From: Capnocytophaga sp.
GTDB taxonomy: Bacteria > Bacteroidota > Bacteroidia > Flavobacteriales > Flavobacteriaceae
Assembly (NCBI RefSeq): GCF_030532915.1
Contig: NZ_JAUNKD010000002.1
Coordinates: 80,810-144,809 of the forward strand
Direction: 5' to 3'
DNA: 64,000 nt
The translations under genes and the position numbers were made by a program. Positions 44,790 to 53,163 of the stretch are shown in pieces. Within the stretch, counting starts at the first letter, position 1; every line of letters begins with the position of its first letter. The notes beneath the pieces are model-generated. The model saw nothing but the letters and a program-made list of their open reading frames with translations, was not told the origin of the DNA and ran no database searches.

Positions 44790-45185
44790 TTATCTCTTTC
44801 TTGAACTCCTCGTGTGAGGTCTAACATAAGTACCATTCTTTCTATAATATCCCCTAACATTTACACTTCCTCCAGAACTCTTTTTTGATTTGTTACTGTA
44901 CGAAGGAGATTGATATTCAGAACTTGGTACGTAAGACTTATAGGAAATGTATTTAGGTTCATACACCCAGCCATAATAATCTTTCCATTTCAGGCGTTTG
45001 TATTTTCGTTTGGAAACGTTGCTTGACAAGTATACCCTTGTGTTTTTAGGGATTGTAACAATTTCTTTTTCAGATTTTTTATCTGAATATAAAACAGTAT
45101 CTTCTGCTAACGAAACGGTATAATAGTTCGTAACACAAGAAGATGAAATTATAGAAATTAAAAAAGCAAATATGACTCTACTCAT
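44790..45185 (-). CDS. Lipoprotein with SH3-like region
   Basis: The 131-residue protein starts at the ATG at 45185 (MSRVIFAFLISIISSSC) or nine bases upstream. A lipobox SSSC ends the signal sequence. The middle (EDTVLYSDKKSEKEIVTIPKNTRVYL and YGWVYEPKYISY) looks like a bacterial SH3 domain that often binds peptidoglycan. The C-terminal tail is Ser/Tyr/Arg-rich (GYYRKNGTYVRPHTRSS). It precedes the gene at 43638-44756 by 33 bases and may be co-transcribed. Confidence 0.65.
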   Translation of the reverse strand: MSRVIFAFLISIISSSCVTNYYTVSLAEDTVLYSDKKSEKEIVTIPKNTRVYLSSNVSKRKYKRLKWKDYYGWVYEPKYISYKSYVPSSEYQSPSYSNKSKKSSGGSVNVRGYYRKNGTYVRPHTRSSRKR

Positions 45186-45252
45186 TTTATACATATTTTT
45201 AAAATTGAACCACAAAAATATAAAAAAACCTTAATTCTAACAAAATTTTAAC

Positions 45253-45274
45253 AAAAAGCCCCGCAGGTGCGGGG
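45253..45274 (-). terminator. Terminator of the XRE gene pair
   Basis: CCCCGCA (45259-45265) and TGCGGGG (45268-45274) close a GG/CC loop; five A residues at 45253-45257 give a U run on the minus strand. Confidence 0.8.
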
Positions 45275-45481
45275 TTATAGGTTTTTTATTTTCTCCAATT
45301 TTTTTACGTAAAAACTTTTAAGTTTTTGGAAATCGTCTTCCAAAAAACAATTATAGTTTACTCTTTTCTGTTTTTTAACAATTGCAGAACCCGTTTTGCC
45401 AATCGCCACGGCTACCTGCCGTGCCGAGAGTTCCAACTCGTTAATGATAAAAAGCGTTTTTTCGTGCGGTGTTTGTTCCAT
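45275..45481 (-). CDS. Small protein paired with the XRE regulator
   Basis: The 68-residue protein (MEQTPHEKTLFIINELELSARQVAVAIGKTGSAIVKKQKRVNY) contains a helix-turn-helix-like pattern and lies three bases downstream of the XRE gene. It may be a second small DNA-binding protein of the pair. The specific role is unknown. Confidence 0.55.
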   Translation of the reverse strand: MEQTPHEKTLFIINELELSARQVAVAIGKTGSAIVKKQKRVNYNCFLEDDFQKLKSFYVKKLEKIKNL

Positions 45482-45484
45482 AGG

Positions 45485-45715
45485 CTAAATAATTTCATCG
45501 TTAATTTTAAGGTCGCACCCCAAAGCGTTTACAATGAGACAAAGCAAGTCCGAATCGGGCGAAAATTTTCCGGCTTCTATATTACGCAAAGTGTATGGTT
45601 TTATCCCTGCTTTTTCGGCTAAATCTTCAAGGGAAATCTCTCGGCTTTCTCTTTCTTTCTTAATTATTTGAGCTATTTTGGCTCTCTTTTCCAATGCTAA
45701 TTCTTTATTTTTCAT
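45485..45715 (-). CDS. XRE-family helix-turn-helix regulator
   Basis: The 76-residue protein has a Cro/C1-type HTH: AQIIKKERESREISLEDLAEKAGIKPYTLRNIEAGKFSP, with a short C-terminal dimerisation segment LLCLIVNALGCDLKINDEII. It is probably a local repressor of the island. No clear operator was identified upstream. Confidence 0.85.
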   Translation of the reverse strand: MKNKELALEKRAKIAQIIKKERESREISLEDLAEKAGIKPYTLRNIEAGKFSPDSDLLCLIVNALGCDLKINDEII

Positions 45716-46113
45716 CTTTTTTTATATTTGGAAATTCTTTATTTTTCAAAAAGTTCAACCAATTTGTTTTAATCAGAATAATTCATTGGTATCCATACCG
45801 ACATTCAAGTACCCACACATCTGATACTCCCACTTTGATCAACTCCGAAATGATATTGCCCATCAACTCCCACCAAAGTAATTATTTAAATTTGAGTTCT
45901 ACGTGAGTCAGGGGGAGAATTCTATGGGAAATTAAAATAAAATATGATAAAACACACGAACCAAAAAAGCCCGAAACTATCAATTATTCTGTTACACCAT
46001 TATTGAAAAAAATATGACTTACACAAAACTTATACGGTTCATCGTTACTTAGGCAAAAGTATCACTTTTTTAATAGAACAATTCCGATAATTCTAACAAA
46101 AACCGAAAGTTTT
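45716..46113. other. Gene-free stretch at the island's right edge
   Basis: No convincing gene is present. A -7-like TACTTTTG occurs on the minus strand at 46054-46061, far upstream of the XRE gene. A 26-codon frame (minus strand, near 45800-45880) looks weakly coding and may be a remnant. I could not find a copy of the tRNA-Arg 3' end here that would mark attR. Confidence 0.4.
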
Positions 46114-47064
46114 CTATTTTTGTAAATACGCCATCACATTGTCATAAATGCGTTTTTCAATGTTTGAAACGTCGGCTTTGGCGAAGGGTTCGCTCATAAT
46201 GTTTTCGTAAAGCTCGATGTAACGCTCTGAAATAGTGTCGATATAGGCATCGCTCATTTCAGGAATTTGTTGTCCTTCCTTACCTTGAAATCCGTTGGAA
46301 ATAAGCCACTGACGCACAAATTCTTTGGAGAGTTGCTTTTGCGGTTCGCCTTTTTCTTGGCGTTGTTCGTAGCCTTCTTTGTAAAAATAACGCGACGAAT
46401 CGGGGGTGTGAATCTCGTCAATCAACACGATTTTTCCGTCTTTGGTTTTCCCGAATTCGTATTTGGTATCCACCAAAATCAGTCCGCGTTGAGCAGCAAT
46501 TTCGGTTCCGCGGGCAAATAAAGCGTACGTGTATTTTTGCAAAATTTCGTAATCTTCTTCCGTTACGATGCCTTTGGCGATGATGTCTTCTTTTGAAATA
46601 TCTTCATCGTGCTCGCCGTTATCGGCTTTGGTTGCGGGGGTAATGATAGGGTGCGGAAAAATATCGTTCTCACGCATTCCTTCGGGGAGTGGCACTCCGC
46701 AGAGTTTTCGTTTTCCAGCTTTATACTCGCGGGCGGCGTGCCCTGCCAAATAACCGCGAATGACCATCTCTACCTTGAACGGCTCGCACAAATGCCCCAC
46801 AGCAACGTTCGGGTCGGGAGTGGCGATGAGCCAGTTCGGAACGATGTCTTCGGTTTGTTGCATAAACTTGGTAGCTATCTGATTGAGAATTTGCCCTTTA
46901 TACGGAATTCCCTTGGGCATAATCACATCAAAAGCCGAAAGACGGTCGGTGGCAATCATCACTAAAAGGTCATTTTCAAGATGATACACCTCGCGTACCT
47001 TTCCTTTGTAAACCGATTTTTGGTTCGGGAAATTAAAATTCGTATTTGTAATGGTATTGTTCAT
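46114..47064 (-). CDS. purC: SAICAR synthetase
   Basis: The 316-residue enzyme joins CAIR and aspartate to SAICAR in purine synthesis. It opens with a [28 protein letters not shown] motif, followed by [30 protein letters not shown] and [29 protein letters not shown], all diagnostic for the family. Length is that of the longer form common in Bacteroidota and fungi. A minus-strand TACCTTTG at 47121-47128 is the promoter element. It is not clustered with the other purine genes. Confidence 0.97.
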   Translation of the reverse strand: MNNTITNTNFNFPNQKSVYKGKVREVYHLENDLLVMIATDRLSAFDVIMPKGIPYKGQILNQIATKFMQQTEDIVPNWLIATPDPNVAVGHLCEPFKVEMVIRGYLAGHAAREYKAGKRKLCGVPLPEGMRENDIFPHPIITPATKADNGEHDEDISKEDIIAKGIVTEEDYEILQKYTYALFARGTEIAAQRGLILVDTKYEFGKTKDGKIVLIDEIHTPDSSRYFYKEGYEQRQEKGEPQKQLSKEFVRQWLISNGFQGKEGQQIPEMSDAYIDTISERYIELYENIMSEPFAKADVSNIEKRIYDNVMAYLQK

Positions 47065-47120
47065 AATTTAAAACTTTATTGGTTATGAGTAACTTGTGAT
47101 ATTTTTATAAAATAGTTGCA

Positions 47121-47128
47121 CAAAGGTA
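47121..47128 (-). promoter_or_regulatory. -7 element of purC
   Basis: TACCTTTG on the minus strand lies 57 bases upstream of the start codon. A hairpin of AATTCATCTT (47183-47192) and AAGATGAATT (47200-47209) further upstream may end the preceding thioredoxin-like gene, but it lacks a clear T run on the minus strand. Confidence 0.6.
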
Positions 47129-47217
47129 TGTAATTAAGTTGAAAAGGCAAAAAAAAACAACCGATAAGGCTGTTACTATTACAATTCATCTTTTGTAAGA
47201 AGATGAATTACAACTTT

Positions 47218-47517
47218 TTAACTAACGTATTTGCTCAATTCTAATGAAATCACGTCACTGTCGTGAAACCCTTCACCCCGCCAAACAAGTTCCCGATGGT
47301 TGTAAATCACAAGCGTAGGCAACCCGTTAACTTTCAGCGCCTTGGTAAGTTCTTTATTCTTATCAACGTCAATTTTAACCACTTTCACGCGGTTACCCAT
47401 TATTGAGAGAATTTCTCTCAACACAGCGTTCATATGCATTGATGCCTCGTGCCAATCCGCAAAAAAACAAATAAGCACCGGAGTAGCCACATCAATTACA
47501 TTACCAAATTTTTCCAT
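47218..47517 (-). CDS. Thioredoxin-fold protein without the CxxC motif
   Basis: The 99-residue protein starts at the ATG at 47517 (MEKFGNVIDVATPVLICFF); the frame extends 18 codons further. The thioredoxin fold is clear from VLICFFADWHEASMHMNAVLREI, VKVVKIDVDKNKELTKALKVNGLPTLVIYNHRELVWRGEG with the cis-Pro in LPTLV. The usual WCGPC is replaced by WHEAS, so both redox cysteines are missing and oxidoreductase activity is unlikely. A structural or binding role is more likely. Such variants occur elsewhere in Bacteroidota. Confidence 0.85.
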   Translation of the reverse strand: MEKFGNVIDVATPVLICFFADWHEASMHMNAVLREILSIMGNRVKVVKIDVDKNKELTKALKVNGLPTLVIYNHRELVWRGEGFHDSDVISLELSKYVS

Positions 47518-47800
47518 ATTTTTTTCATCAGCTAAAACAATGCAAAGATATGAATTTTGAGCAACATACATTCTTTTTTAATAAAATTTTATCGTTTTTT
47601 TAAGTATATGCAATTTACACACTCATTTCTTTTATACAATTTTAAACACAAAACACTATTATTCAACACATTACAAAAACCCTTCCAATCTCATCATAAA
47701 AAAACATTAAAACAATTATTTTTTTTGTAACTTTGCCAGAGTGAAAACTTTGTTGGTGTGAAAATGGTATTTTTTGCTATCAACACTAAAATACAAAATT

Positions 47801-48676
47801 ATGATTCGAGAATCTGAATTGATTTTAAACCCAAACGGAAGCATCTATCACTTGAATTTAAAACCCGAACACGTAGCCGAAACCATCATACTTGTGGGCG
47901 ACCAAAATCGGGTGGCGCGCATCAGTGCTCATTTTGATACGATTGAACACAAAATACAAAAACGCGAATTTTGTACGCACACGGGTTTCTATAAAAACAA
48001 ACGCTTAACGGTTATTTCCACCGGAATTGGTCCCGACAATATCGACATCGTTATCAATGAGTTAGATGCTCTCTTCAACATCGACTTGGAAACACGCCAA
48101 CCAAAGGAAAAACTAACCGCCTTAAATTTTATCCGCTTCGGAACTTCGGGGTCGTTACAAGCTGACATTCCGGTAGATAGTTTCGTACTTTCTTCACACG
48201 GTCTGGGAATGGACAATATGTTCCACTCCTATAAAGACGCCCCTTTCGTTCGGGAAACAGAACTGGAAGAAGAATTCATCAAACACACACAATGGAATCC
48301 GAACAAAGGAAGACCTTACATCGTTTCCTGCGGAGAGACGCTGAAAACCAAAATATTTTCACCCGAAATTTTCCAAGGAATCACGGGAACGGCTCCCGGT
48401 TTTTATGGACCACAAGGAAGAGTGCTTCGGCTGGCAGTCCAAGACCCAAATTTGAACGACAAACTTCACAATTTCAACCATAAAGGATACCGAATGACCA
48501 ACTTGGAGATGGAAACTTCTGCCATTTACGGGCTTTGCAAACTGCTTGGGCATCAGGCGGTTTCACTTAACGTGATTATCGCCAATCGCGCTAACGGAAC
48601 CTTCACCAAAGATACCAAACAAGCCGTTGAAAACCTCATCGTGTTCGGGTTGAACCAAATCGCAAAAAATGTTTAG
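47801..48676 (+). CDS. Nucleoside phosphorylase (uridine phosphorylase-like)
   Basis: The 291-residue enzyme starts at the ATG at 47801 (MIRESELILNPNGSIYHL), with TAACTTTG at 47728-47735 as promoter element. The PNP/UDP-type fold shows ILVGDQNRVARISAHF, VISTGIGPDNIDIVINEL, RFGTSGSLQADIPV and the substrate-site NLEMETSAIYGLCKLLGH. It cleaves nucleosides with phosphate in salvage; the base preference (uridine or purine) is not settled by the visible residues. The next gene starts three bases beyond its stop. Confidence 0.88.
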   Translation: MIRESELILNPNGSIYHLNLKPEHVAETIILVGDQNRVARISAHFDTIEHKIQKREFCTHTGFYKNKRLTVISTGIGPDNIDIVINELDALFNIDLETRQPKEKLTALNFIRFGTSGSLQADIPVDSFVLSSHGLGMDNMFHSYKDAPFVRETELEEEFIKHTQWNPNKGRPYIVSCGETLKTKIFSPEIFQGITGTAPGFYGPQGRVLRLAVQDPNLNDKLHNFNHKGYRMTNLEMETSAIYGLCKLLGHQAVSLNVIIANRANGTFTKDTKQAVENLIVFGLNQIAKNV

Positions 48677-48679
48677 CCA

Positions 48680-49051
48680 ATGAAACCCATTCCTCTGACA
48701 GGGCAAGAGTTGCACAACTTAGCGATGAACATTGTCGGCACTTCATTGCGTGACGAGCTTCGTTGGGAATTCCTTCTGGTAAACAGTAAGTTAAAAAAAG
48801 ACCCGCAGTTTGTCTGTGTGGATAAAAAAAATCAAAAACACTTCATCATCGTACGGGCGATTCCGTATGGTGATGACCCCGATGCATATGACCCCGTGTT
48901 GATGCAAATCGTTAAGAAACACGCCGATACGCACAACGCCAAAACCTATTTCGCAGGCGTGGGGCTTACCAACGTTGAAAATGAGGAGTTCCCAATCTAT
49001 AAAAATCTCCCCTACAAAGTAACTTTCAACGGACTTATAGAAATTTTTTAA
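48680..49051 (+). CDS. Conserved small protein, sometimes labelled NqrF-related
   Basis: The 123-residue protein begins MKPIPLTGQELHNLAMNIVG and contains FLLVNSKLKKDPQFVCVDKKNQKHFIIVRAIPYGDD. Relatives in flavobacteria are often annotated as Na+-NADH-quinone reductase subunit F, but it has none of the ferredoxin or FAD domains of NqrF, so that label is doubtful. Its gene lies between a nucleoside phosphorylase and apbE; ApbE flavinylates Nqr/Rnf subunits, which may explain the label. Function unknown. Confidence 0.6.
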   Translation: MKPIPLTGQELHNLAMNIVGTSLRDELRWEFLLVNSKLKKDPQFVCVDKKNQKHFIIVRAIPYGDDPDAYDPVLMQIVKKHADTHNAKTYFAGVGLTNVENEEFPIYKNLPYKVTFNGLIEIF

Positions 49052-49071
49052 CCATTACTATCTCCTTTCAA

Positions 49072-50076
49072 ATGAAAAAAATAGCGTTTCTTACCTTTTT
49101 GATTTCGTTTATCTCCTGCAATTCCCGAAAAGACAAAATACACATTATCAGCGGGGAAGCACAAGGAAGTACATACGCCATCAAATATATTTCCGCCGAA
49201 GAAACAGACCTCAAACCCGCCATTGATTCCATTTTGGAAGTGATTGATTTGTCGATGTCTACTTACCGCCCCGAATCCATCATTTCTCAAATAAATAAAG
49301 GTGAAAAACCAAAAGTAGACACCCATTTTGAAAACGTTTTCCGTGCCTCACAAAAAATTTGGAAGCAAAGCGAAGGCATTTTTGACCCCACCGTAGGCGT
49401 GCTGGTAAACGCTTGGGGCTTCGGGAAGGATAAAACCCAAAACAAGCTCTCACAAAATCAGATTGATAGCCTCAAAACATTTGTAGGCTTCCAAAAAGTA
49501 CGCCTGACAGAGGAAAAACACATCGAAAAGGAGTTTCCCAACATCTTTTTTGACTTCAATGCCATCGCACAAGGCTACACCGTCGATGTAATTGCTGATT
49601 TTCTTAAAGGAAAGAACATTCAACATTTTGTGGTGGAGGTAGGCGGCGAGATTTTCATCAGCGGCAGCAACATTCTGCAAAATAAAAAATGGACTATCGG
49701 CATTGAAGACCCAACCCAACCTTCCGACAAACGAGAACTAATCACCGCAGTTCAGTTTGAAAATAAAGGATTAGCCACATCCGGAAACTATCGCAAAATT
49801 TGGACTGACCCAATCACAGGCGAAAAATTCGTACATTCCATCAACCCAATCACAGGCAAGGCAACTCAAAACAAACTGCTGAGCGTTACCGTCATAGCTC
49901 AGTCGGCAATGCTCGCAGACGGATACGCCACAATGCTAATGGTAATGGGCTTGGAAAAAAGCAAAAATTTCTTGTCCGAACATCCGGAGATTGATGCGAT
50001 GCTCATTTTCAGCAATTCACAACATCAATCCGAAATATTCACAACCGAAGGCTTCAAAAAATTACAATCGGAATAA
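49072..50076 (+). CDS. apbE: FAD:protein FMN transferase
   Basis: The 334-residue protein has a lipoprotein signal (FLTFLISFISCNSRK), so it acts outside the cytoplasm. Family motifs are GEAQGSTYAIKYI, LSMSTYRPESIISQINKG, GIFDPTVGVLVNAWGFG, FDFNAIAQGYTVDVIADFL and VEVGGEIFISG; ADGYATMLMVMG is the C-terminal conserved segment. ApbE attaches FMN covalently to a Thr/Ser of Nqr, Rnf or related membrane reductases, using FAD and magnesium. The target genes are not in the window. Confidence 0.94.
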   Translation: MKKIAFLTFLISFISCNSRKDKIHIISGEAQGSTYAIKYISAEETDLKPAIDSILEVIDLSMSTYRPESIISQINKGEKPKVDTHFENVFRASQKIWKQSEGIFDPTVGVLVNAWGFGKDKTQNKLSQNQIDSLKTFVGFQKVRLTEEKHIEKEFPNIFFDFNAIAQGYTVDVIADFLKGKNIQHFVVEVGGEIFISGSNILQNKKWTIGIEDPTQPSDKRELITAVQFENKGLATSGNYRKIWTDPITGEKFVHSINPITGKATQNKLLSVTVIAQSAMLADGYATMLMVMGLEKSKNFLSEHPEIDAMLIFSNSQHQSEIFTTEGFKKLQSE

Positions 50077-50112
50077 CATTCGCTAACGTTTATTTTAAAT
50101 AACTTACAAAAT

Positions 50113-50814
50113 ATGACCATAGGAATTATCGGAGCTATGGAGCTCGAAATCAATACACTCAAAAACGCACTTGCCGATGTTAAAATTACAACTATCGGCA
50201 ATTTTACTTTCTATGAAGGAACCATCTACGGAGTCCCGACAGTGGTTTCCCTTTCCGGAATCGGAAAAGTAAGCGCCTCCGTATCCACATCTTTGCTTAT
50301 AGATAAGTTCCGACCGGATATGATTATCAATACCGGAACTGCGGGCGGTCTGGGTACAACTTCCGTACACGATATCATACTTGCAACCGAAGTGCGTCAT
50401 CACGATGTGGACGTTACCGCATTCGGATATGAAATCGGGCAACAAGCAAAAATGCCTGCCGCATATCTGCCTGATAAAAAATGGTTTGAAGTAGCTCATT
50501 CCGTAGCTAAAAAACACAGTAACCAACTTCATTGCGGGTTAGTCGTTAGTGGAGATGCTTTCATTTCTGACCCCAAACGCTTGCAACAAATTGAGAATAT
50601 GTTCCCGATAGCCAAAGCAGTAGAAATGGAAGCAGCAGCCATTGCTCAGACGTGTTATTTGCTCAAAACGCCATTTATTATGCTTCGTGCAATTTCCGAC
50701 AAAGCAGGCGAGGGAAATGCAATATCCTACGAACAATTTGTTGTTGAAGCCGGAAAACTTTCTGCAGAAATTAACATTGATATTATTAAATATATTGCAG
50801 CTACACAGAATTAA
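50113..50814 (+). CDS. mtnN: 5'-methylthioadenosine/S-adenosylhomocysteine nucleosidase
   Basis: The 233-residue enzyme hydrolyses MTA and SAH to adenine, recycling products of methylation and polyamine synthesis. Motifs are GIIGAMELEINTLKNAL, IINTGTAGGLGTTSVHDIILATEVRHHDVDVTAFGYEIGQ, VSGDAFISDPKRLQQI, AVEMEAAAIAQTCYLL (substrate-binding Met-Glu) and the catalytic Asp in RAISDKAG. Full length for the family (about 230). An array of palindromes lies downstream (50949-51069). Confidence 0.95.
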   Translation: MTIGIIGAMELEINTLKNALADVKITTIGNFTFYEGTIYGVPTVVSLSGIGKVSASVSTSLLIDKFRPDMIINTGTAGGLGTTSVHDIILATEVRHHDVDVTAFGYEIGQQAKMPAAYLPDKKWFEVAHSVAKKHSNQLHCGLVVSGDAFISDPKRLQQIENMFPIAKAVEMEAAAIAQTCYLLKTPFIMLRAISDKAGEGNAISYEQFVVEAGKLSAEINIDIIKYIAATQN

Positions 50815-50948
50815 AAACAAACTATTTTTACAGCAAGCACATCACGATTTAAGAATGCGAAAGTTATTTTTCGCATTTTTTTTGTTTAAAATAGATATAA
50901 TCATATTTATTTTACACAATAAACAGTTTATTATTTATATTTTTAAGC

Positions 50949-51069
50949 TATCGGAAATATCCCGAAAGTATGCTTTTATAAAAATCATACTATTTTTAGT
51001 TTCCCGAAAACTATCGGGAATATTCCGACAACAAAAAAAACTTTGACAAAGTTTGAAACTTTGTCAAAG
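50949..51069. repeat. Palindromes TATCGG/CCGA at 21-, 42- and 63-bp steps, then a CTTTG element
   Basis: CCGA occurs at 50962, 51004 and 51025 (steps 42 and 21) and TATCGG at 50949 and 51012 (step 63). TTCCCGA/TCGGGAA pairs (51001-51007 with 51014-51020). The array ends with the inverted repeat CTTTGACAAAG/CTTTGTCAAAG (51041-51069), a copy of the element in the mdh and gltA regions. It lies between mtnN and the convergent 106-codon gene. Confidence 0.75.
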
Positions 51070-51128
51070 TTACCATAAAATTGAAATTTTTAAGTATAAA
51101 AAATGTAGGAAAATTTCTACAAAAACAA

Positions 51129-51449
51129 TTATCGTTTATCGGAAATACCAAACTCACCCCATTTTGTTTTAGGAGTTGCCAGCTTTGCCACTTTCTTTGC
51201 TTCACTCAGTTGTTTTTTAATTTCGCTTAACTTGGCGTTGAGTTCTTCCGTCTTCCCTTTGAGTTTTGCTCTTAAAAAATCTTGTTCATTGTTTATTTTC
51301 AAGACATCGAGTTCTTTCGCTTTAAGTTGGTTAATAAAATCGATGTCAATACCTCGTTTTTCAACTTCGGGCAGGTTTCTTTGCAAGGCACTTGCCATTA
51401 AACGTACTCTATGGGTAACTTCCGCAAAGCTTTTTTTTAATTTTGCCAT
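51129..51449 (-). CDS. Small coiled-coil protein of unknown function
   Basis: The 106-residue protein is basic and strongly helical, with heptad-like repeats (LRAKLKGKTEELNAKLSEIKKQLSEAKKVAKL) and the tail KTKWGEFGISDKR. I do not recognise a family. It is flanked on both sides by palindrome arrays (50949-51069 and 51596-51664), like the two DUF6261 genes, which also encode anonymous helical proteins. Confidence 0.65.
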   Translation of the reverse strand: MAKLKKSFAEVTHRVRLMASALQRNLPEVEKRGIDIDFINQLKAKELDVLKINNEQDFLRAKLKGKTEELNAKLSEIKKQLSEAKKVAKLATPKTKWGEFGISDKR

Positions 51450-51595
51450 AATTTTTGGGTTTTAAATATTAATTTATAATATGAATATAGTTCTATTTAT
51501 GATTTCATAAGCTTGTTTATATAAAAAACAACTATTTTTGTATAGAAAATTGAATAAATAGGCTTATTTTATTCAGAAAACAACGTTTTTAATGC

Positions 51596-51664
51596 TATCG
51601 GAATTCCCCCGACACCTTTCGGCATTTTCCCGACAACCACTTTAAACGCTCCGAAAACTATCGG
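51596..51664. repeat. CGG/CCGA palindromes at 21-bp steps
   Basis: CCGA begins at 51609, 51630 and 51651, exactly 21 bases apart, and the partner sequence (TATCGG or TTTCGG) begins at 51596, 51617 and 51659 (steps 21 and 42). Together they form short CGG...CCG hairpins in helical phase. The rest of the 51450-51687 gap is plain AT-rich DNA. Confidence 0.7.
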
Positions 51665-51687
51665 CTTATTATTTTTTACTTTCGGAA

Positions 51688-52941
51688 CTATTGCGCCGAC
51701 ACGATTTGAATCGTATTTTGCAAAACTTGCTTCAATAATACCTGTTTTTGGTTTTCAATCTCGTTGATAGCCTCTTGTGAAGCGTGTCGGATAGTGTATA
51801 AATTTACGTTTTCATATACCGACACATTAAATTTGTCCTCTAATTTCCGAGTTAATCCTGAAAGTGTATCGAATTTATTATCCACACACACCGAAAAGCT
51901 TATCGCTGAGTTTTGTATCATACTTACTTTCATTTTAGCATCGTGCAGCAGTTTGAAAACAAGGCTGATATGCTCTTCCATAATAAAAGAAAAGTCTCGT
52001 GACGAAAGCGAAATCACAACTTGGTTTTTCTTCAAGATAAAACAAGGCACCTTCGGTTCAAGTTCGCTTGCCCCACACACCGAACTTCCCGGCGCCATGG
52101 GGTCTAAAAACGATTTAACAAACAACGGAATCGCCTTCTGTTGTAGGGGTTGTAGCGTTTTCGGGTGAATAACCGACGCACCGTAAAAGGCAAGCTCAAT
52201 GGCTTCACGATACGGAATTTTATGCAGTAATTGTGTTTTTTCAAAGTAGCGGGGGTCGGCATTAAGCACACCCGGAACGTCCTTCCATATCGTTACACTC
52301 TTGGCATTGAGGCAGTAAGCAAAAATAGCGGCACTGTAATCCGAACCTTCACGCCCGAGCGTTGTCGTAAAAAAGTTGGCGTCACTTCCCAAAAAGCCCT
52401 GTGTGATATTCAGTAGCGATTTGTTCACCGCATTGTTTATATTTTCTTGGGTTTCTTGCCAATGAATGCCCGCATCACGGAAATTACTGTCCGTTTTTAT
52501 CAAATTTCGCACGTCAAGCCACGTGTTTTTGATGCCGTTATCGTTCAAATAATGGCTGATGATGGTGGTTGAAATCAACTCGCCGAAACCGACAACCTGA
52601 TCATACACAAAGCTGTGCTTGGGTGATTTATTTCGCTCTAAAAAGGAAGTAAGTTCAGCGAAAAGCCCGTCCACTTTCCAATAAACCGGATGGTTTTCGT
52701 TGGAAAACAGCCCTCGGATAATTTCATAATGAAAATGTTTGATGGCGTCAATGCTTTCTTTCAGTTTTTCCTTCGCATTGAAGTAGTTATAAATGACTAA
52801 CTCCAAAGCATTGGTTGTTTTTCCCATTGCCGAAATCACGATAAGCGTATCGGAATAGCCTACTTTTTTCAAAATCTCGGCTACATTTTTTACCCCCGCG
52901 GCATCTTTCACCGAAGCTCCGCCAAATTTGAATATTTGCAT
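51688..52941 (-). CDS. Aspartate kinase family protein
   Basis: The 417-residue protein starts at the ATG at 52941 (MQIFKFGGASVKDAAGVKN); a longer frame extends eight codons. The amino-acid kinase domain shows FKFGGAS, LIVISAMGKTTNALE, VGFGELISTTIIS, FFTTTLGREGSDYSAAIFAYCLNA and WKDVPGVLNADPRYF (substrate and ATP sites). The C-terminal third has an ACT-like regulatory region (VISLSSRDFSFIMEEHISLVFKLLHDAKMKVSMI). It would phosphorylate aspartate at the head of lysine/threonine/methionine synthesis, feedback-inhibited through the ACT domains. It is a stand-alone enzyme, not fused to homoserine dehydrogenase. Confidence 0.92.
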   Translation of the reverse strand: MQIFKFGGASVKDAAGVKNVAEILKKVGYSDTLIVISAMGKTTNALELVIYNYFNAKEKLKESIDAIKHFHYEIIRGLFSNENHPVYWKVDGLFAELTSFLERNKSPKHSFVYDQVVGFGELISTTIISHYLNDNGIKNTWLDVRNLIKTDSNFRDAGIHWQETQENINNAVNKSLLNITQGFLGSDANFFTTTLGREGSDYSAAIFAYCLNAKSVTIWKDVPGVLNADPRYFEKTQLLHKIPYREAIELAFYGASVIHPKTLQPLQQKAIPLFVKSFLDPMAPGSSVCGASELEPKVPCFILKKNQVVISLSSRDFSFIMEEHISLVFKLLHDAKMKVSMIQNSAISFSVCVDNKFDTLSGLTRKLEDKFNVSVYENVNLYTIRHASQEAINEIENQKQVLLKQVLQNTIQIVSAQ

Positions 52942-53134
52942 AAATTTTTCTGACTGAAAAGACAATGAGGCAAAGGTACAGAAAAGTTTTATTCTAAGAA
53001 ATAAGATACACCGGAATCGCTCAAAAAAAATAATTTTTTGTTACAAACACAACTTTTCTGAAAAAACAAATTCCTATAAACAGCATAACCAAACGATTTC
53101 CGTTCAATCTATTTTTCAGTTTCCATTTTTTGAC

Positions 53135-53142
53135 TAACTTTG
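53135..53142 (+). promoter_or_regulatory. -7 element of purL
   Basis: TAACTTTG lies 21 bases before the start codon at 53164, giving a leader of only about 15 nucleotides. No PurR-type operator or riboswitch is visible in the short leader. Confidence 0.6.
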
Positions 53143-53163
53143 TCGCTCAAAATCAAAAAATCG

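Noticed and set aside
45694..45906. 70-codon frame at the island edge
   Set aside because: It is low-complexity and hydrophobic, overlaps the XRE start on the other strand and has no promoter.
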